A DNA stretch of 15,918 bases from an uncultured Lachnospiraceae bacterium (GTDB lineage: Bacteria; Bacillota; Clostridia; Lachnospirales; Lachnospiraceae), in NCBI GenBank assembly GCA_958405355.1, contig CATYEA010000016.1, positions 1-15,918 of the forward strand. Reading direction: 5' to 3'. This document shows positions 7,123 through 15,222 of this stretch, piece by piece. Position 1 is the first letter of the stretch. Every line of letters starts with the position of its first letter. Made by a program: the position numbers and the translations under genes. The notes under the pieces are model-generated. The model saw only the letters and a list, made by a program, of their open reading frames with translations, was not told where the DNA came from and made no database searches.

Positions 7123-9810
7123 CTATTTAAACTTTTTCTTTCCAAGCCGGACATCTTCGATCAGGCCTACCATATCCTCCGGTAAAGCATTTAATAAATA
7201 ATTTCTGTCATTTTCGCGGCGTTCTTCGAGAATCTGACGGATTTCCCGGCAGGTCTGTTCAACTTCATCCTTAAGTCCCTGGGCCGATAACCGCTGGGCC
7301 CCCTGACCAAGAATGATCACCTGTTCCAAAGCATCGGAAGTCGCCACAGTCACCTGATATTTCCGATTCATCCGATGGACCGTCTTTTCGATGTACTGAT
7401 CCGCCGTCTCTGCTTCTTTTGTATAAACCACATAAATATTATGATATTTAAATACCTGTCCCGGATTACCTTCCACTTTATAGGCATCAAAGACAAGAAT
7501 CAATGTATCCTTTTTAAAACCCTGGTAATTACACAAAATATCCATCAGCGCATTTCGGGCACTGGTAATGTTAACCTCCGACAGACTTCGCAATTCATCC
7601 CACGAAAAGATGATATTATATCCGTCAACTAATAAGTAACTTTCCTCCGGTTTCTTTTCCGGCTTTCTTTCGACGGATTTCTGAATCCGGGGCCGCTGCC
7701 ATTCTCTGCGCTTCACCGGGCCATAGGTCCGCTCAAAAATCTGTTCCAGCTCCTTATCTTCTGCCAGCCCGGAACTCACAGCTCCGCCGCCAGTGTTCCT
7801 CCCTGCTCCCGGCCGTCCTGCCATCTCTGTGAGATTTTCTTCTTCCAGAGATTCCTCTGAGGATTTTAAGCAACTTTCCAAGTGCATATAATCAGCCACT
7901 TCATTCCATGGAACATTGAATCCGGCGCCATGAGCGCAGAAAACGGACCCTGTCGGATTTTCCAAATCGGCCTCTGAATCATAGTTTGCCGCCTCAATGA
8001 CTTCTTCCGCATTATGACACGGCGCGTAGCCGCCCGGTGTACAGGCAAGATGCCCCATGCCTTTTGTATAAGCTATCACTTCCGAAGCATATTCCCGCAT
8101 ATTTACCACCGGGGCCTTGCCGGCAATCACCGTCATATCGCCTTCCGATTTTGGAGTGGAAAATGTCCCCTGCATTTTCTGTATATCCGTCATTGCCCGG
8201 CCAACCCTATCCGACGGGATTTCTAAACGATATTCATAGATGGGTTCCAGCAGAACTGAACGGGCCTGTTTCAATCCCTGACGCACTGCCCGGTAGGTCG
8301 CCTGCCGGAAATCTCCGCCCTCCGTATGCTTTGTATGGGCCCGGCCAGCCACCAGTGAGATTTTCATATCAGTAATCTCTGCTCCGGTCAAAACACCCCG
8401 ATGATTTTTTTCAGCCAGATGGGTCAATATCAACCGCTGCCAATTGCGGTCCAGATCATCCTCGCTGCATCGGCTCTCAAATTGAAGGCCGCTTCCCGGC
8501 TCTCCCGGCTCCAAAAGCAAATGGACTTCCGCATAATGGCGCAGCGGCTCATAGTGCCCTACGCCCTCGACTGTTGTTTCTATGGTTTCTTTATAGACAA
8601 TATTGCCTGCACCAAAGTTCACATCTACCTGGAAACGCTCGGCAATCAGGCTTTTTAAAATCTCTATCTGGATTTCTCCCATGACCTTCGCATGGATTTC
8701 TCCCAGTTCCTCATTCCACACGATTTGAAGCTGAGGTTCTTCCTCCTCAAGCTGCTTCAGTTTCAAAAACATGTCGTGGACATTGGTCCCTTCCGGCAAT
8801 TCGATCTGATAGGTCAGCACCGGTTCCAGAACTGGTGCGGCTCCCCGCCCTTCTATTCCAAGGCCCTCTCCGGCCCGGGTGTCTGAAAGCCCTGTCACCG
8901 CACAAATCGCACCGGCACATGCTTCATTTACTGTCTCAAATCCCGCACCGGAATAAATGCGTATCTGGTCCGGCTTCTCACCTGTTTCCAACGGCATTTT
9001 TACTTTTAAAGAGCCCCCGGTAACCTTCATATGGGTCAATCGGCTGCCCTGAGCATCTCTGGAAATTTTATAGACCCGGGCTCCAAACGTTTCTCCGTAA
9101 GACGGCATCTGCGCATATTTTTCGATTCCGTCCAATAATTCATCAATACCCTGCATTTTCAAGGCCGAACCAAAAAAACACGGAAATACTTTTCTTTCCG
9201 AAATTGCTGAGATGATTTTTTCTTCCTCAATCTGTCCAGATTCCAAAAAACTGTCCAGCAGACTTTCGTCACACATCGCCAGATTTTCCATAAAGGTTTC
9301 CTGAGGCTGATCCGCCCCAAAGTCCACGCACCGCTCGCCAAAACGCCCATTCAATTCTTCCAGAATACGATGCCTGTCCGTTCCTTCCTGGTCCATCTTA
9401 TTGATAAAAAGGAACACCGGAATATGATGCCGTTTCAGCAGCCGCCACAAAGTCAGAACATGCCCCTGTATACCGTCGGCCCCGCTGATGACAAGAATGC
9501 CATAATCAATGACTTGCAGTGTCCGTTCCATTTCCGCCGAAAAATCCACATGTCCCGGCGTATCCAGCAAAGTGACCGACAAATCCTTCAAAGTCAATTC
9601 GGCCTGTTTCGAAAAAATCGTAATTCCCCGGCTCCGTTCCAGATCGTAGGTATCTAAAAAGGCATCCCCGTGGTCCACCCGTCCAAGCTTTCGGATGCTT
9701 CCGCTCTGGTAGAGAATCCCCTCGGCCAGCGTTGTTTTCCCCGCATCCACATGGGCAAGGATGCCTATACATATATGTTTTTCAGGTTTATTTCCGGATG
9801 TTGTACCCAT
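7123..9810 (-). CDS. Tet(M)-like translation GTPase fused to a YacP/Rae1-type NYN ribonuclease domain
   Basis: 895-residue cytosolic protein. The N-terminal GTPase has all EF-G/Tet(M) motifs: LAHVDAGKTTL (residues about 18-28), RGITIF switch I, DTPGHVDF with the catalytic His, NKMD and FGSALK. Domains II-V follow, ending in the RPP-like PTGSVFCAHGAGFNVPWNEV. A polar, basic linker (about 650-720) leads to a 172-residue NYN domain (about 724-895) very like B. subtilis Rae1: YLLVDGYNII, LVFDAY, TKEAETADQYIE, VATSD and GQGAQR, so the acidic catalytic residues are kept. The start is ATG 9808-9810 with AAAGGGG 9 bases before it; an adjacent TTG is possible. Tetracycline resistance should not be assumed; a ribosome-rescue or mRNA-cleavage role is inferred. 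Confidence 0.88.
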   Translation of the reverse strand: MGTTSGNKPEKHICIGILAHVDAGKTTLAEGILYQSGSIRKLGRVDHGDAFLDTYDLERSRGITIFSKQAELTLKDLSVTLLDTPGHVDFSAEMERTLQVIDYGILVISGADGIQGHVLTLWRLLKRHHIPVFLFINKMDQEGTDRHRILEELNGRFGERCVDFGADQPQETFMENLAMCDESLLDSFLESGQIEEEKIISAISERKVFPCFFGSALKMQGIDELLDGIEKYAQMPSYGETFGARVYKISRDAQGSRLTHMKVTGGSLKVKMPLETGEKPDQIRIYSGAGFETVNEACAGAICAVTGLSDTRAGEGLGIEGRGAAPVLEPVLTYQIELPEGTNVHDMFLKLKQLEEEEPQLQIVWNEELGEIHAKVMGEIQIEILKSLIAERFQVDVNFGAGNIVYKETIETTVEGVGHYEPLRHYAEVHLLLEPGEPGSGLQFESRCSEDDLDRNWQRLILTHLAEKNHRGVLTGAEITDMKISLVAGRAHTKHTEGGDFRQATYRAVRQGLKQARSVLLEPIYEYRLEIPSDRVGRAMTDIQKMQGTFSTPKSEGDMTVIAGKAPVVNMREYASEVIAYTKGMGHLACTPGGYAPCHNAEEVIEAANYDSEADLENPTGSVFCAHGAGFNVPWNEVADYMHLESCLKSSEESLEEENLTEMAGRPGAGRNTGGGAVSSGLAEDKELEQIFERTYGPVKRREWQRPRIQKSVERKPEKKPEESYLLVDGYNIIFSWDELRSLSEVNITSARNALMDILCNYQGFKKDTLILVFDAYKVEGNPGQVFKYHNIYVVYTKEAETADQYIEKTVHRMNRKYQVTVATSDALEQVIILGQGAQRLSAQGLKDEVEQTCREIRQILEERRENDRNYLLNALPEDMVGLIEDVRLGKKKFK

Positions 9811-9852
9811 CAAAAAATACCCCTTTCTTTTGCCTATAATAATATATTCATT

Positions 9853-9881
9853 ATCATAGCACAGAAAGAGGTATTCGTCGA
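9853..9881 (-). promoter_or_regulatory. Promoter of the GTPase-NYN gene
   Basis: On the minus strand TCGACG (9876-9881), a 17-base spacer and TATGAT (9853-9858) with extended TGC. The leader would be about 35-40 bases, with no room for the leader-peptide attenuator found before some tet(M) genes. Confidence 0.5.
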
Positions 9882-9913
9882 TAAGCGAAAATGACTGGAT
9901 TACATAAGTAATT

Positions 9914-10756
9914 TTATTTTATTATCCTTTCGTATAAGGTTTTTATGGATTCCATCACTACATCCCAAGGACAATCCGCTGCATAATCAAATTTTTTTTG
10001 ATAATTTTCCCATAATTTCCGCGTATCTGTATCATTACAGACTTGATTCAGTATATACGCTCCTCGCTCCATTACTTCAAGAGATTCCCGTTTCTGGCAT
10101 GTTGCTTCCAGTGCCATCCGCAATTTCCCGAAATCAATCGCTACTGTTTTTTCCCGTTGCAAAATATACAGATCATAAAAATCTCTCATCCTTGTATTTG
10201 CAGTTCCTCGTGACACAACCGTTTCTAGTTTTTCCGCTAATACCGTTTCAATATTATAAGTATAAATGGAAATCGCCCTATCCTCAAACATCAGCTTATA
10301 TTCAAATTGTATCTCTCTCGGTGTAATGACGTCACCAGTAGAAATATCTATTTTTAAAGGCGTCCTCATGGTGTCAAGCTGTGCCTCCAGCGTTGCCCGT
10401 ACACCTTGATATTCCGCCTCATCCATGATTTCCGATACTCTTTTTATCGAAAAAGTAATGCCATCTTCTACTTTTACCTTTATAACTTCTGCCAGAATAT
10501 CCGCCATATCATCCACAGTCAACGGCAGATTTTTTATTGTAGTATCAATATCCATTGTCGCTCTATTTTCCAAGCCTACCAAAGCGGAAATTAGCATACC
10601 GCCTTTTAAAATGAATCGATCTTTATATTTTGATAATGAAATCCTCTCAAGCAGCCGTTCCATAATATAATTCCTTATGATCGTCTGCGCCTTTGCGCTA
10701 TTCCCGGCAGAACGATTCCGTACCAACGCTTTTAGCTGTCTCGATGTATGGATCAT
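9914..10756 (-). CDS. abiEii: AbiEii nucleotidyltransferase toxin (type IV TA)
   Basis: 280-residue member of the AbiEii/AbiGii toxin family, DNA polymerase beta-like nucleotidyltransferases that arrest growth or abort phage infection, some by modifying tRNA ends. The pattern LKGGMLISALVG (residues about 50-61) then RATMDIDTTI places the metal-binding D69 and D71; KIDIST holds a third acidic residue at D137; AEKLETVVSRGTANTRMRDFYDLY (about 174-197) is the second family motif. All key residues appear intact, so the toxin is probably active. The ATG overlaps the abiEi stop by one base (TAATG), giving translational coupling. No terminator is evident after it. Confidence 0.9.
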   Translation of the reverse strand: MIHTSRQLKALVRNRSAGNSAKAQTIIRNYIMERLLERISLSKYKDRFILKGGMLISALVGLENRATMDIDTTIKNLPLTVDDMADILAEVIKVKVEDGITFSIKRVSEIMDEAEYQGVRATLEAQLDTMRTPLKIDISTGDVITPREIQFEYKLMFEDRAISIYTYNIETVLAEKLETVVSRGTANTRMRDFYDLYILQREKTVAIDFGKLRMALEATCQKRESLEVMERGAYILNQVCNDTDTRKLWENYQKKFDYAADCPWDVVMESIKTLYERIIK

Positions 10757-11349
10757 TATAATAACACCTCCAAATACTGTTTTATCATTTTCTCGATTTT
10801 AAAAATCTTCGCATATTCCATCAATCGGGGAATGTCCTTTTTTCTCCTCGCCACATACTCCCGGATAGCAGTCTGCTTGTCCTGTATTTCAATTTGGTTG
10901 TTTCCCCGAAATACATCGCACAATGTCCTTTCCGCATCATATACCCGCACCGTGTGCCCCATCGGGGTACGTGCCTGTGTCACACCCAAATAATACCACT
11001 CTTTTTTTACGGTATATACTTTCACTCCCTGCTTCGTGAGGTTTGTAGGGTTATATCCCCATTTCATTGTAACCGTATACTGCATCGGCTCACGATTCGC
11101 CATCTCCAAAAGATACAACGCTGTTTCATGTGAAAAAACTGCGCCCTTGTATCTCATCTGAAGGATATACATGCCATCCTCCCATGCATCGGGAGACAGG
11201 TAAATTCCTCTCGCCACCTGCTCATAATTATTTTTTTTAATAAAATCTAGTACATATGTTTTTGAAATTCCTGCATGTATGGCATCTTCCAGCCGAAAAA
11301 TTCCATTATTTTCATTCACAATCTTTTCTATTAATTCTGATTTTTTCAT
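10756..11349 (-). CDS. abiEi: AbiEi antitoxin / transcriptional repressor
   Basis: 197-residue partner of AbiEii. The N-terminal about 70 residues fit the AbiEi winged helix (IFRLEDAIHAGISKTYVLDF, then VARGIYLSPDAW), used in this family to bind operator DNA; the C-terminal part (VFSHETALYLLEM, YDAERTLCDVFRG) is the antitoxin domain. The start is the ATG at 11347-11349 because AGGTG (plus 11356-11360) lies 6 bases upstream; a GTG three codons earlier overlaps that site. It precedes the toxin, as is usual. A 23-bp palindrome covers its promoter, in line with autorepression. Confidence 0.88.
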   Translation of the reverse strand: MKKSELIEKIVNENNGIFRLEDAIHAGISKTYVLDFIKKNNYEQVARGIYLSPDAWEDGMYILQMRYKGAVFSHETALYLLEMANREPMQYTVTMKWGYNPTNLTKQGVKVYTVKKEWYYLGVTQARTPMGHTVRVYDAERTLCDVFRGNNQIEIQDKQTAIREYVARRKKDIPRLMEYAKIFKIEKMIKQYLEVLL

Positions 11350-11370
11350 TTCATTCACCTGACTTTCATA

Positions 11371-11393
11371 CTACATATTATATTTAAATGTAG
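11371..11393. promoter_or_regulatory. 23-bp palindrome over the abiE promoter, candidate AbiEi operator
   Basis: CTACAT (11371-11376) and ATGTAG (11388-11393) are perfect inverted arms 11 bases apart. The minus-strand -10 TATAAT (11377-11382) lies between them, and a weak -35 (TTTACT) is 17 bases upstream. Binding here would block abiE transcription. Confidence 0.55.
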
Positions 11394-11423
11394 CACGAAA
11401 GTAAAGTGTTTTATTTGAACAAA

Positions 11424-11459
11424 TTTCAAATGCATAAGCAAACAGCAGTTTCAAATGCA
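11424..11459. repeat. 11-bp direct repeat next to the abiE cassette
   Basis: TTTCAAATGCA occurs at 11424-11434 and 11449-11459. The two copies lie at the end of a broken-looking reading frame. They may be a scar or chance. Confidence 0.35.
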
Positions 11460-11605
11460 AGGAAGCGAGACAGCGCCTTAGCCTCCGTAGTCCCCATATC
11501 CATCGTCGCTGTGATTTCATCCATCCGGGCATACTGCGAAGATTCTTTTAATAACTCATTCCTGCCCCTTTCTTCAATCTCATCTACAATCCACTCATTT
11601 CTCCT
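11426..11605 (-). pseudogene. Short open frame without a start, possible gene remnant
   Basis: On the minus strand a frame reads NEWIVDEIEERGRNELLKES, then QYARMDEITATMDMGTTEAK and ALSRFLAFETAVCLCI before a stop at 11426-11428. The composition (charged helical start, no rare clusters) looks coding, but no ATG/GTG/TTG with a ribosome binding site opens it: AAAGGAG lies upstream, followed only by an ATG in another frame that belongs to the preceding gene. It begins right where the last gene of the kinase operon ends. I do not recognise the family. It could be a decayed downstream gene truncated when the abiE cassette arrived, or chance. Confidence 0.3.
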
Positions 11606-12159
11606 TTAAACAAGAGCTTACTTCCCTTCTCACATATTTCGTAGATTTCATCATACTTTTCTTCAATCAGCGGTGTAAGCTTTTTCGTTTGCCTTCCCAC
11701 AATTTTTTTATAAATAAAGTAAGGAAATATCCAGGCCAAAAATCCGGGAACGGCAAGAAGTATACATAACAGAATATGCGGCGGCTGCGCTGTCACCGCA
11801 AAGGTCGAACCGGCCATAAAGGCGGTTCCCACAATGGCCACAGTCAGCGCCCACATGACCGCCGCCGAGGTCTTTGCTTTTTCCAGTGTTTCTATTTCAC
11901 TGACACAGGCTTCAAAGTTTCTTTGCAGACGGGTAAGCTCTGTTTTATTGATTATTTTCCGATTTCTTTTCATACAGATAATAACTTTATTCTGTTTCGG
12001 GGAATTCCCGGGCCGGCATTGAGCCATCATATTTTCATCGGGTTCCCATCCAAAATTTTCATATCCGTCCAGCAGAAAAGACGCCTTGCTGCCCTCGGCA
12101 ACGATTTCTTTATATTCATATCCCACAAAATTTTTCTGCTGTTGTCCAGCATTATCCAT
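11584..12159 (-). CDS. Two-helix membrane protein at the end of the two-component operon
   Basis: 191 residues, family not recognised. A polar N-terminal part (about 1-60, KNFVGYEYKEIVAEGSKASF) precedes a basic helical stretch with KRNRKIINKTELTRLQRNFE, a hydrophobic hairpin of two helices (about 103-125 and 130-150, with AVPGFLAWIFPYFIY), and a charged helical tail EEKYDEIYEICEKGSKLLF. This suggests a protein anchored by a hairpin with both ends in the cytosol. The ATG at 12157-12159 overlaps the kinase stop (TGATG), and GGAGG lies 9 bases upstream; a GTG one codon earlier is equally possible. Being coupled to the kinase, it may be part of the same sensing pathway or its output; this is inference. 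Confidence 0.75.
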   Translation of the reverse strand: MDNAGQQQKNFVGYEYKEIVAEGSKASFLLDGYENFGWEPDENMMAQCRPGNSPKQNKVIICMKRNRKIINKTELTRLQRNFEACVSEIETLEKAKTSAAVMWALTVAIVGTAFMAGSTFAVTAQPPHILLCILLAVPGFLAWIFPYFIYKKIVGRQTKKLTPLIEEKYDEIYEICEKGSKLLFKGEMSGL

Positions 12160-13256
12160 CACAGTATTCCTCCGTCATCCTTGTAAATATTACCCACAGG
12201 CAGAATAACCGTAAAGGTACTCCCTTTCCCCTCTTCACTGACTACCTGAATGTCTCCATCCATAAGCTCCAGTATCCTTTTTACCAGTGCCAGACCAAGA
12301 CCGTTTCCTTCCTTTGAATGGGACGTATCTCCCTGATAAAATTTATCAAAAATATGGTTCATACTATTTCTATCCATTCCGCAGCCTGTATCCGATATGG
12401 ATACCCGCACAGAATTTTTATCGGATATCTGACAAACCTTAACCGTTCCTCCCGGTTCCGTAAACTTGATGGCATTGGACAGAAGGTTATTCCACACAAG
12501 CTCTAAAAGACTCTCATCCGCTTCTATCATGGCTCTGTCATCTATCTCTGTTTCCAACTCGATTTCCTTTTCGTCCCACGCATCTTCAAACTGAAGAATA
12601 CATTCGCACAACTGCCTGGACACGTCGTAAACCTCTGCCTCCGGGGTGATTCTCTGATTGTCCAGTTTGTTCAGTTTCAAAATATTACTGATTAAGTCCG
12701 AAAGCCGACCGGCCGCTGTCTCAATGCTTTCTGCATATTCTTTTCTCTGTTCTTCCGTTATATCTCCATTCTTTATCAACTCTGCATAATTCTTGATAAT
12801 GGCAATGGGAGTTTTCATTTCGTGGGACACATTGGATACAAAATCCGTTTTCAGTGTTTCAATACTTCCCAATTCCTCTACCATCTTATTAAAATCCATA
12901 ATCATAACATCCAGATAATCCCATTTATCCTGTGCATGAAGCGTGGGAACATACACGGAAAAATCCCCGTTTGCCACCTGTCCGGCAGCCTCCGCCAGCT
13001 TATGAATCGGTTCTTCATAGGCAACACAAATTTCTCTGCGGGTAAACATAGTGAGTGCCACGGATACCATTCCCCAATAAATCATCGGAATGATGGTCTG
13101 CACAAACGCATTCCATGCCATGCGGTTCGCAAGGACAATCAGGCCCATATGGATACCTGACATCAAAAGAAGTGTCACAAAATAAATCGCAAACAACGAA
13201 TATGGAAACCGACTTTCCTTCACCGGTCCGTAATTTTTATTTTCTGTTTTTTTCAT
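12159..13256 (-). CDS. Sensor histidine kinase, intramembrane-sensing type
   Basis: 365-residue membrane kinase partner of the response regulator before it. Two helices (about 21-43 and 53-71) are separated by only about 10 residues, as in intramembrane-sensing kinases of the BceS/LiaS kind, so it probably senses through the membrane or a partner protein. A HAMP-like segment follows (about 72-125, with EEPIHKLAEAAGQVANGDFS). The H box FVSNVSHEMKTP has the phosphoacceptor H145; the N box is VWNNLLSNAIKF (about 254-265), G1 is DTGCGMD (289-295) and G2 is GNGLGLAL (317-324). All catalytic motifs are intact. The start ATG overlaps the regulator stop (ATGA), so the two are made together. Signal unknown. 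Confidence 0.93.
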   Translation of the reverse strand: MKKTENKNYGPVKESRFPYSLFAIYFVTLLLMSGIHMGLIVLANRMAWNAFVQTIIPMIYWGMVSVALTMFTRREICVAYEEPIHKLAEAAGQVANGDFSVYVPTLHAQDKWDYLDVMIMDFNKMVEELGSIETLKTDFVSNVSHEMKTPIAIIKNYAELIKNGDITEEQRKEYAESIETAAGRLSDLISNILKLNKLDNQRITPEAEVYDVSRQLCECILQFEDAWDEKEIELETEIDDRAMIEADESLLELVWNNLLSNAIKFTEPGGTVKVCQISDKNSVRVSISDTGCGMDRNSMNHIFDKFYQGDTSHSKEGNGLGLALVKRILELMDGDIQVVSEEGKGSTFTVILPVGNIYKDDGGIL

Positions 13257-13924
13257 AGCAATACCGCCTTATATCCAAGACCTCTTACCGTCACAATTTT
13301 AAATCCGTCACACGCCGATAACTTGTCCCTGAGCTTTGTCACATAGACATCGACGGCCCGCAGACTGGTATCACTGTCTACTCCCCAAAATTCATCCATA
13401 AGCTGCGCTCTGGAAAAGGTCTTTTTCGGGTAAGATAATAATTTATAAATAATATTGAATTCTCTGGTCGTCAGACTTATTTCCTCTCCGTCAATTTCTG
13501 CACTCAGGCCGTCCGCATCCAATACCAGATTTCCAACCGTAATTTTCCGTTCCATTTCTATATTTGCCCTGCGCAGCAGCGCTCTGACACGCAGCAGCAA
13601 TTCCGCCAGTTCAATGGGTTTCACCATGTAATCGTCAATCCCCAGTTGAAACCCTTTCTGTTTGGATGGTAAATCATCCTTTGCTGACATAAATAAGATG
13701 GGAATCGTCTTATTGACTTGTCTGACTGTCCGTGCAAATTCAAATCCGTCAATTTCCGGCATCATAATATCCGAAATAATCAGTTCATACAGATTATTAT
13801 ACATTTCCTCATAGCCTGCATTTGCTGACAAACATCCCTTCGCCTGGAATCCGCTGTCATTTAAATAAGTACAGACAATCTGATTCAACTTTATATCATC
13901 CTCTACCACAAGTATATGAATCAT
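13253..13924 (-). CDS. OmpR/PhoB-family response regulator
   Basis: 223-residue DNA-binding regulator. The receiver domain (1-115) has the acidic pair E8-D9-D10, phosphoacceptor D52 in ISDIMMPE, S80 and K102 (VKP). The C-terminal winged helix (about 128-223) shows LTTREFNIIYKLLS, FSRAQLMDEFWG, RAVDVYVTKLRDKL and VRGLGYKAVL. AGGGGG lies 8 bases before the ATG at 13922-13924; a GTG one codon earlier is possible. The start lies inside the end of the preceding gene (29 bases overlap) and the stop overlaps the kinase start. It likely controls this operon or others for envelope functions, but no binding sites can be assigned. Confidence 0.94.
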   Translation of the reverse strand: MIHILVVEDDIKLNQIVCTYLNDSGFQAKGCLSANAGYEEMYNNLYELIISDIMMPEIDGFEFARTVRQVNKTIPILFMSAKDDLPSKQKGFQLGIDDYMVKPIELAELLLRVRALLRRANIEMERKITVGNLVLDADGLSAEIDGEEISLTTREFNIIYKLLSYPKKTFSRAQLMDEFWGVDSDTSLRAVDVYVTKLRDKLSACDGFKIVTVRGLGYKAVLL

Positions 13925-14843
13925 CACAATTACCCCCTGTCATCCAATTTGTTTTCATTTTCTTTGAAGCACGGATTCCGTGCAGGCCCAGGCCCAAAAC
14001 CATGGCGCATACGACGCCTCCGGTAATTCCATCCATCAGCTTCTCAAAGCCCTCCTGTCCATCCGCAAAAGAAGCAAACATGGCCGTCTGAAGGGTCAGC
14101 ATGGAAACACAGGCGTCAATATAACCAATCTTCCGAATACTCATAAGAAGCGGCGATTTCTGACTGTTCACTTTAATCATATTGATGATGGACATAATAA
14201 TTCTGTAAAAAGCATAAAATGCTGCGGCATAAATCGTAAATCCAGGATAATTTTTGCCCCCAAGAGAAGCTTCCAGCAAAATGACCATTCCGCCCAAAAC
14301 TACCGCCATTAAAATAAATAATACACTATTCTTCCGATATATCGCAATCTCCTTCGCTATCCGTTCTTTATCCTGTTTGATTTTGGAGATTTTCCTTTCC
14401 TGCCATACTGCACCAAGCCGCATCATACTTAACAAAATATAATATGCAGATAGACTTCCGAACCAGGCTGAACGACTGACAATACCTGTTATTCCGTTAA
14501 TCATGGCAAATATCATATTTCCCGCCATGCCCGGAACGACAAATAAAACCGTTCTCAGCCTGTAATCCCCAGCGACTCTGTTCGTATACGGATTTGCGGC
14601 AATGCCCGGTTTTATAATCTTCTTTATTATATATCTGATATCCAATATTAAATAGTAGCTTCCCACCGATAATGTCATGGCGGCCAGAATATAAATTATG
14701 ATTTCAGCTATATAAGGAAAACACTCAAAGGCCACACTCACTAAGGAAAGTGTGGCCGATAAAACCATTAAAAAATATAATAGCAATCGAAAATGTAAAC
14801 CTAATTTCGGTATCTTTCGCATTTTCAATCCCCCCGGTTTCAT
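13896..14843 (-). CDS. Multi-pass membrane protein of unknown function in the two-component operon
   Basis: Up to 315 residues with about eight hydrophobic segments (for example LLLYFLMVLSATLSLVSVAF, IIIYILAAMTLSVGSYYLIL, SVLFILMAVVLGGMVILL, GGVVCAMVLGLGLHGI). A charged cytosolic loop around residues 150-170 (WQERKISKIKQDKERIAKEI) divides two halves. I do not recognise a named family. Two starts are possible: ATG 14843 with AAGAGG 5 bases before it, or ATG 14822 with GGGGGG 7 bases before it (308 residues). The C-terminus (WMTGGNCDDSYTCGRG) is polar and encoded partly inside the regulator gene, so it may be a drifted tail. It lies directly before the regulator and kinase; a sensing accessory role is inferred. 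Confidence 0.75.
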   Translation of the reverse strand: MKPGGLKMRKIPKLGLHFRLLLYFLMVLSATLSLVSVAFECFPYIAEIIIYILAAMTLSVGSYYLILDIRYIIKKIIKPGIAANPYTNRVAGDYRLRTVLFVVPGMAGNMIFAMINGITGIVSRSAWFGSLSAYYILLSMMRLGAVWQERKISKIKQDKERIAKEIAIYRKNSVLFILMAVVLGGMVILLEASLGGKNYPGFTIYAAAFYAFYRIIMSIINMIKVNSQKSPLLMSIRKIGYIDACVSMLTLQTAMFASFADGQEGFEKLMDGITGGVVCAMVLGLGLHGIRASKKMKTNWMTGGNCDDSYTCGRG

Positions 14844-14853
14844 TCTATCCTCT

Positions 14854-15222
14854 TTATTTTAATCCTTTGACAAAAGGAATTAAACATAAAAGGACGACAA
14901 TACCCGCAATTCCAACGATAATACCAATAACCATATGACTCCATACCATTGTCAGGCACATACCGACGCCCAACAGCAGCGCACCGACAATACCAATCAA
15001 CGTAGCACCGATTGTTTTTCCTGACAGCTTAATCGGCGCTTTATTTTCCATCTTTCTCCATACAAGTACCATAATCAGCAGAACAACGATACCAATGGCG
15101 CCCATAATCACTCCCGGCCTGAATGCATTCCATTCTGAAATCAGCGCCATGCACATTCCTAGGGCGAACAAAATGCCTCCGATAACTCCTAAAATCATTG
15201 CTACAAATGTACTTCGTTTCAT
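14854..15222 (-). CDS. Small four-helix membrane protein with internal duplication
   Basis: 122 residues of almost entirely hydrophobic sequence forming four helices. The two halves are clearly related: residues about 6-25 VAMILGVIGGILFALGMCMA and about 71-90 GATLIGIVGALLLGVGMCLT, then GVIMGAIGIVVLL and GIIVGIAGIVVLL, joined by a basic loop RKMENKAPIKLSGK. Each half holds a GMC motif. Function unknown, and I know no named domain. The ATG overlaps the stop of the preceding gene (TAATG), with AAAGGGGGT upstream, so it is translationally coupled to the repeat protein; the next gene starts 10 bases after it. Both small proteins probably act at the membrane with the two-component system. Confidence 0.8.
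   Translation of the reverse strand: MKRSTFVAMILGVIGGILFALGMCMALISEWNAFRPGVIMGAIGIVVLLIMVLVWRKMENKAPIKLSGKTIGATLIGIVGALLLGVGMCLTMVWSHMVIGIIVGIAGIVVLLCLIPFVKGLK

Noticed and set aside
7123..9810. Acquired tetracycline resistance gene tet(M)/tet(O)/tet(W)
   Set aside because: True Tet ribosomal protection proteins are about 640 residues without a nuclease tail and often have a leader-peptide attenuator. This protein is a diverged relative with a fused NYN domain and a short leader, so resistance cannot be claimed.
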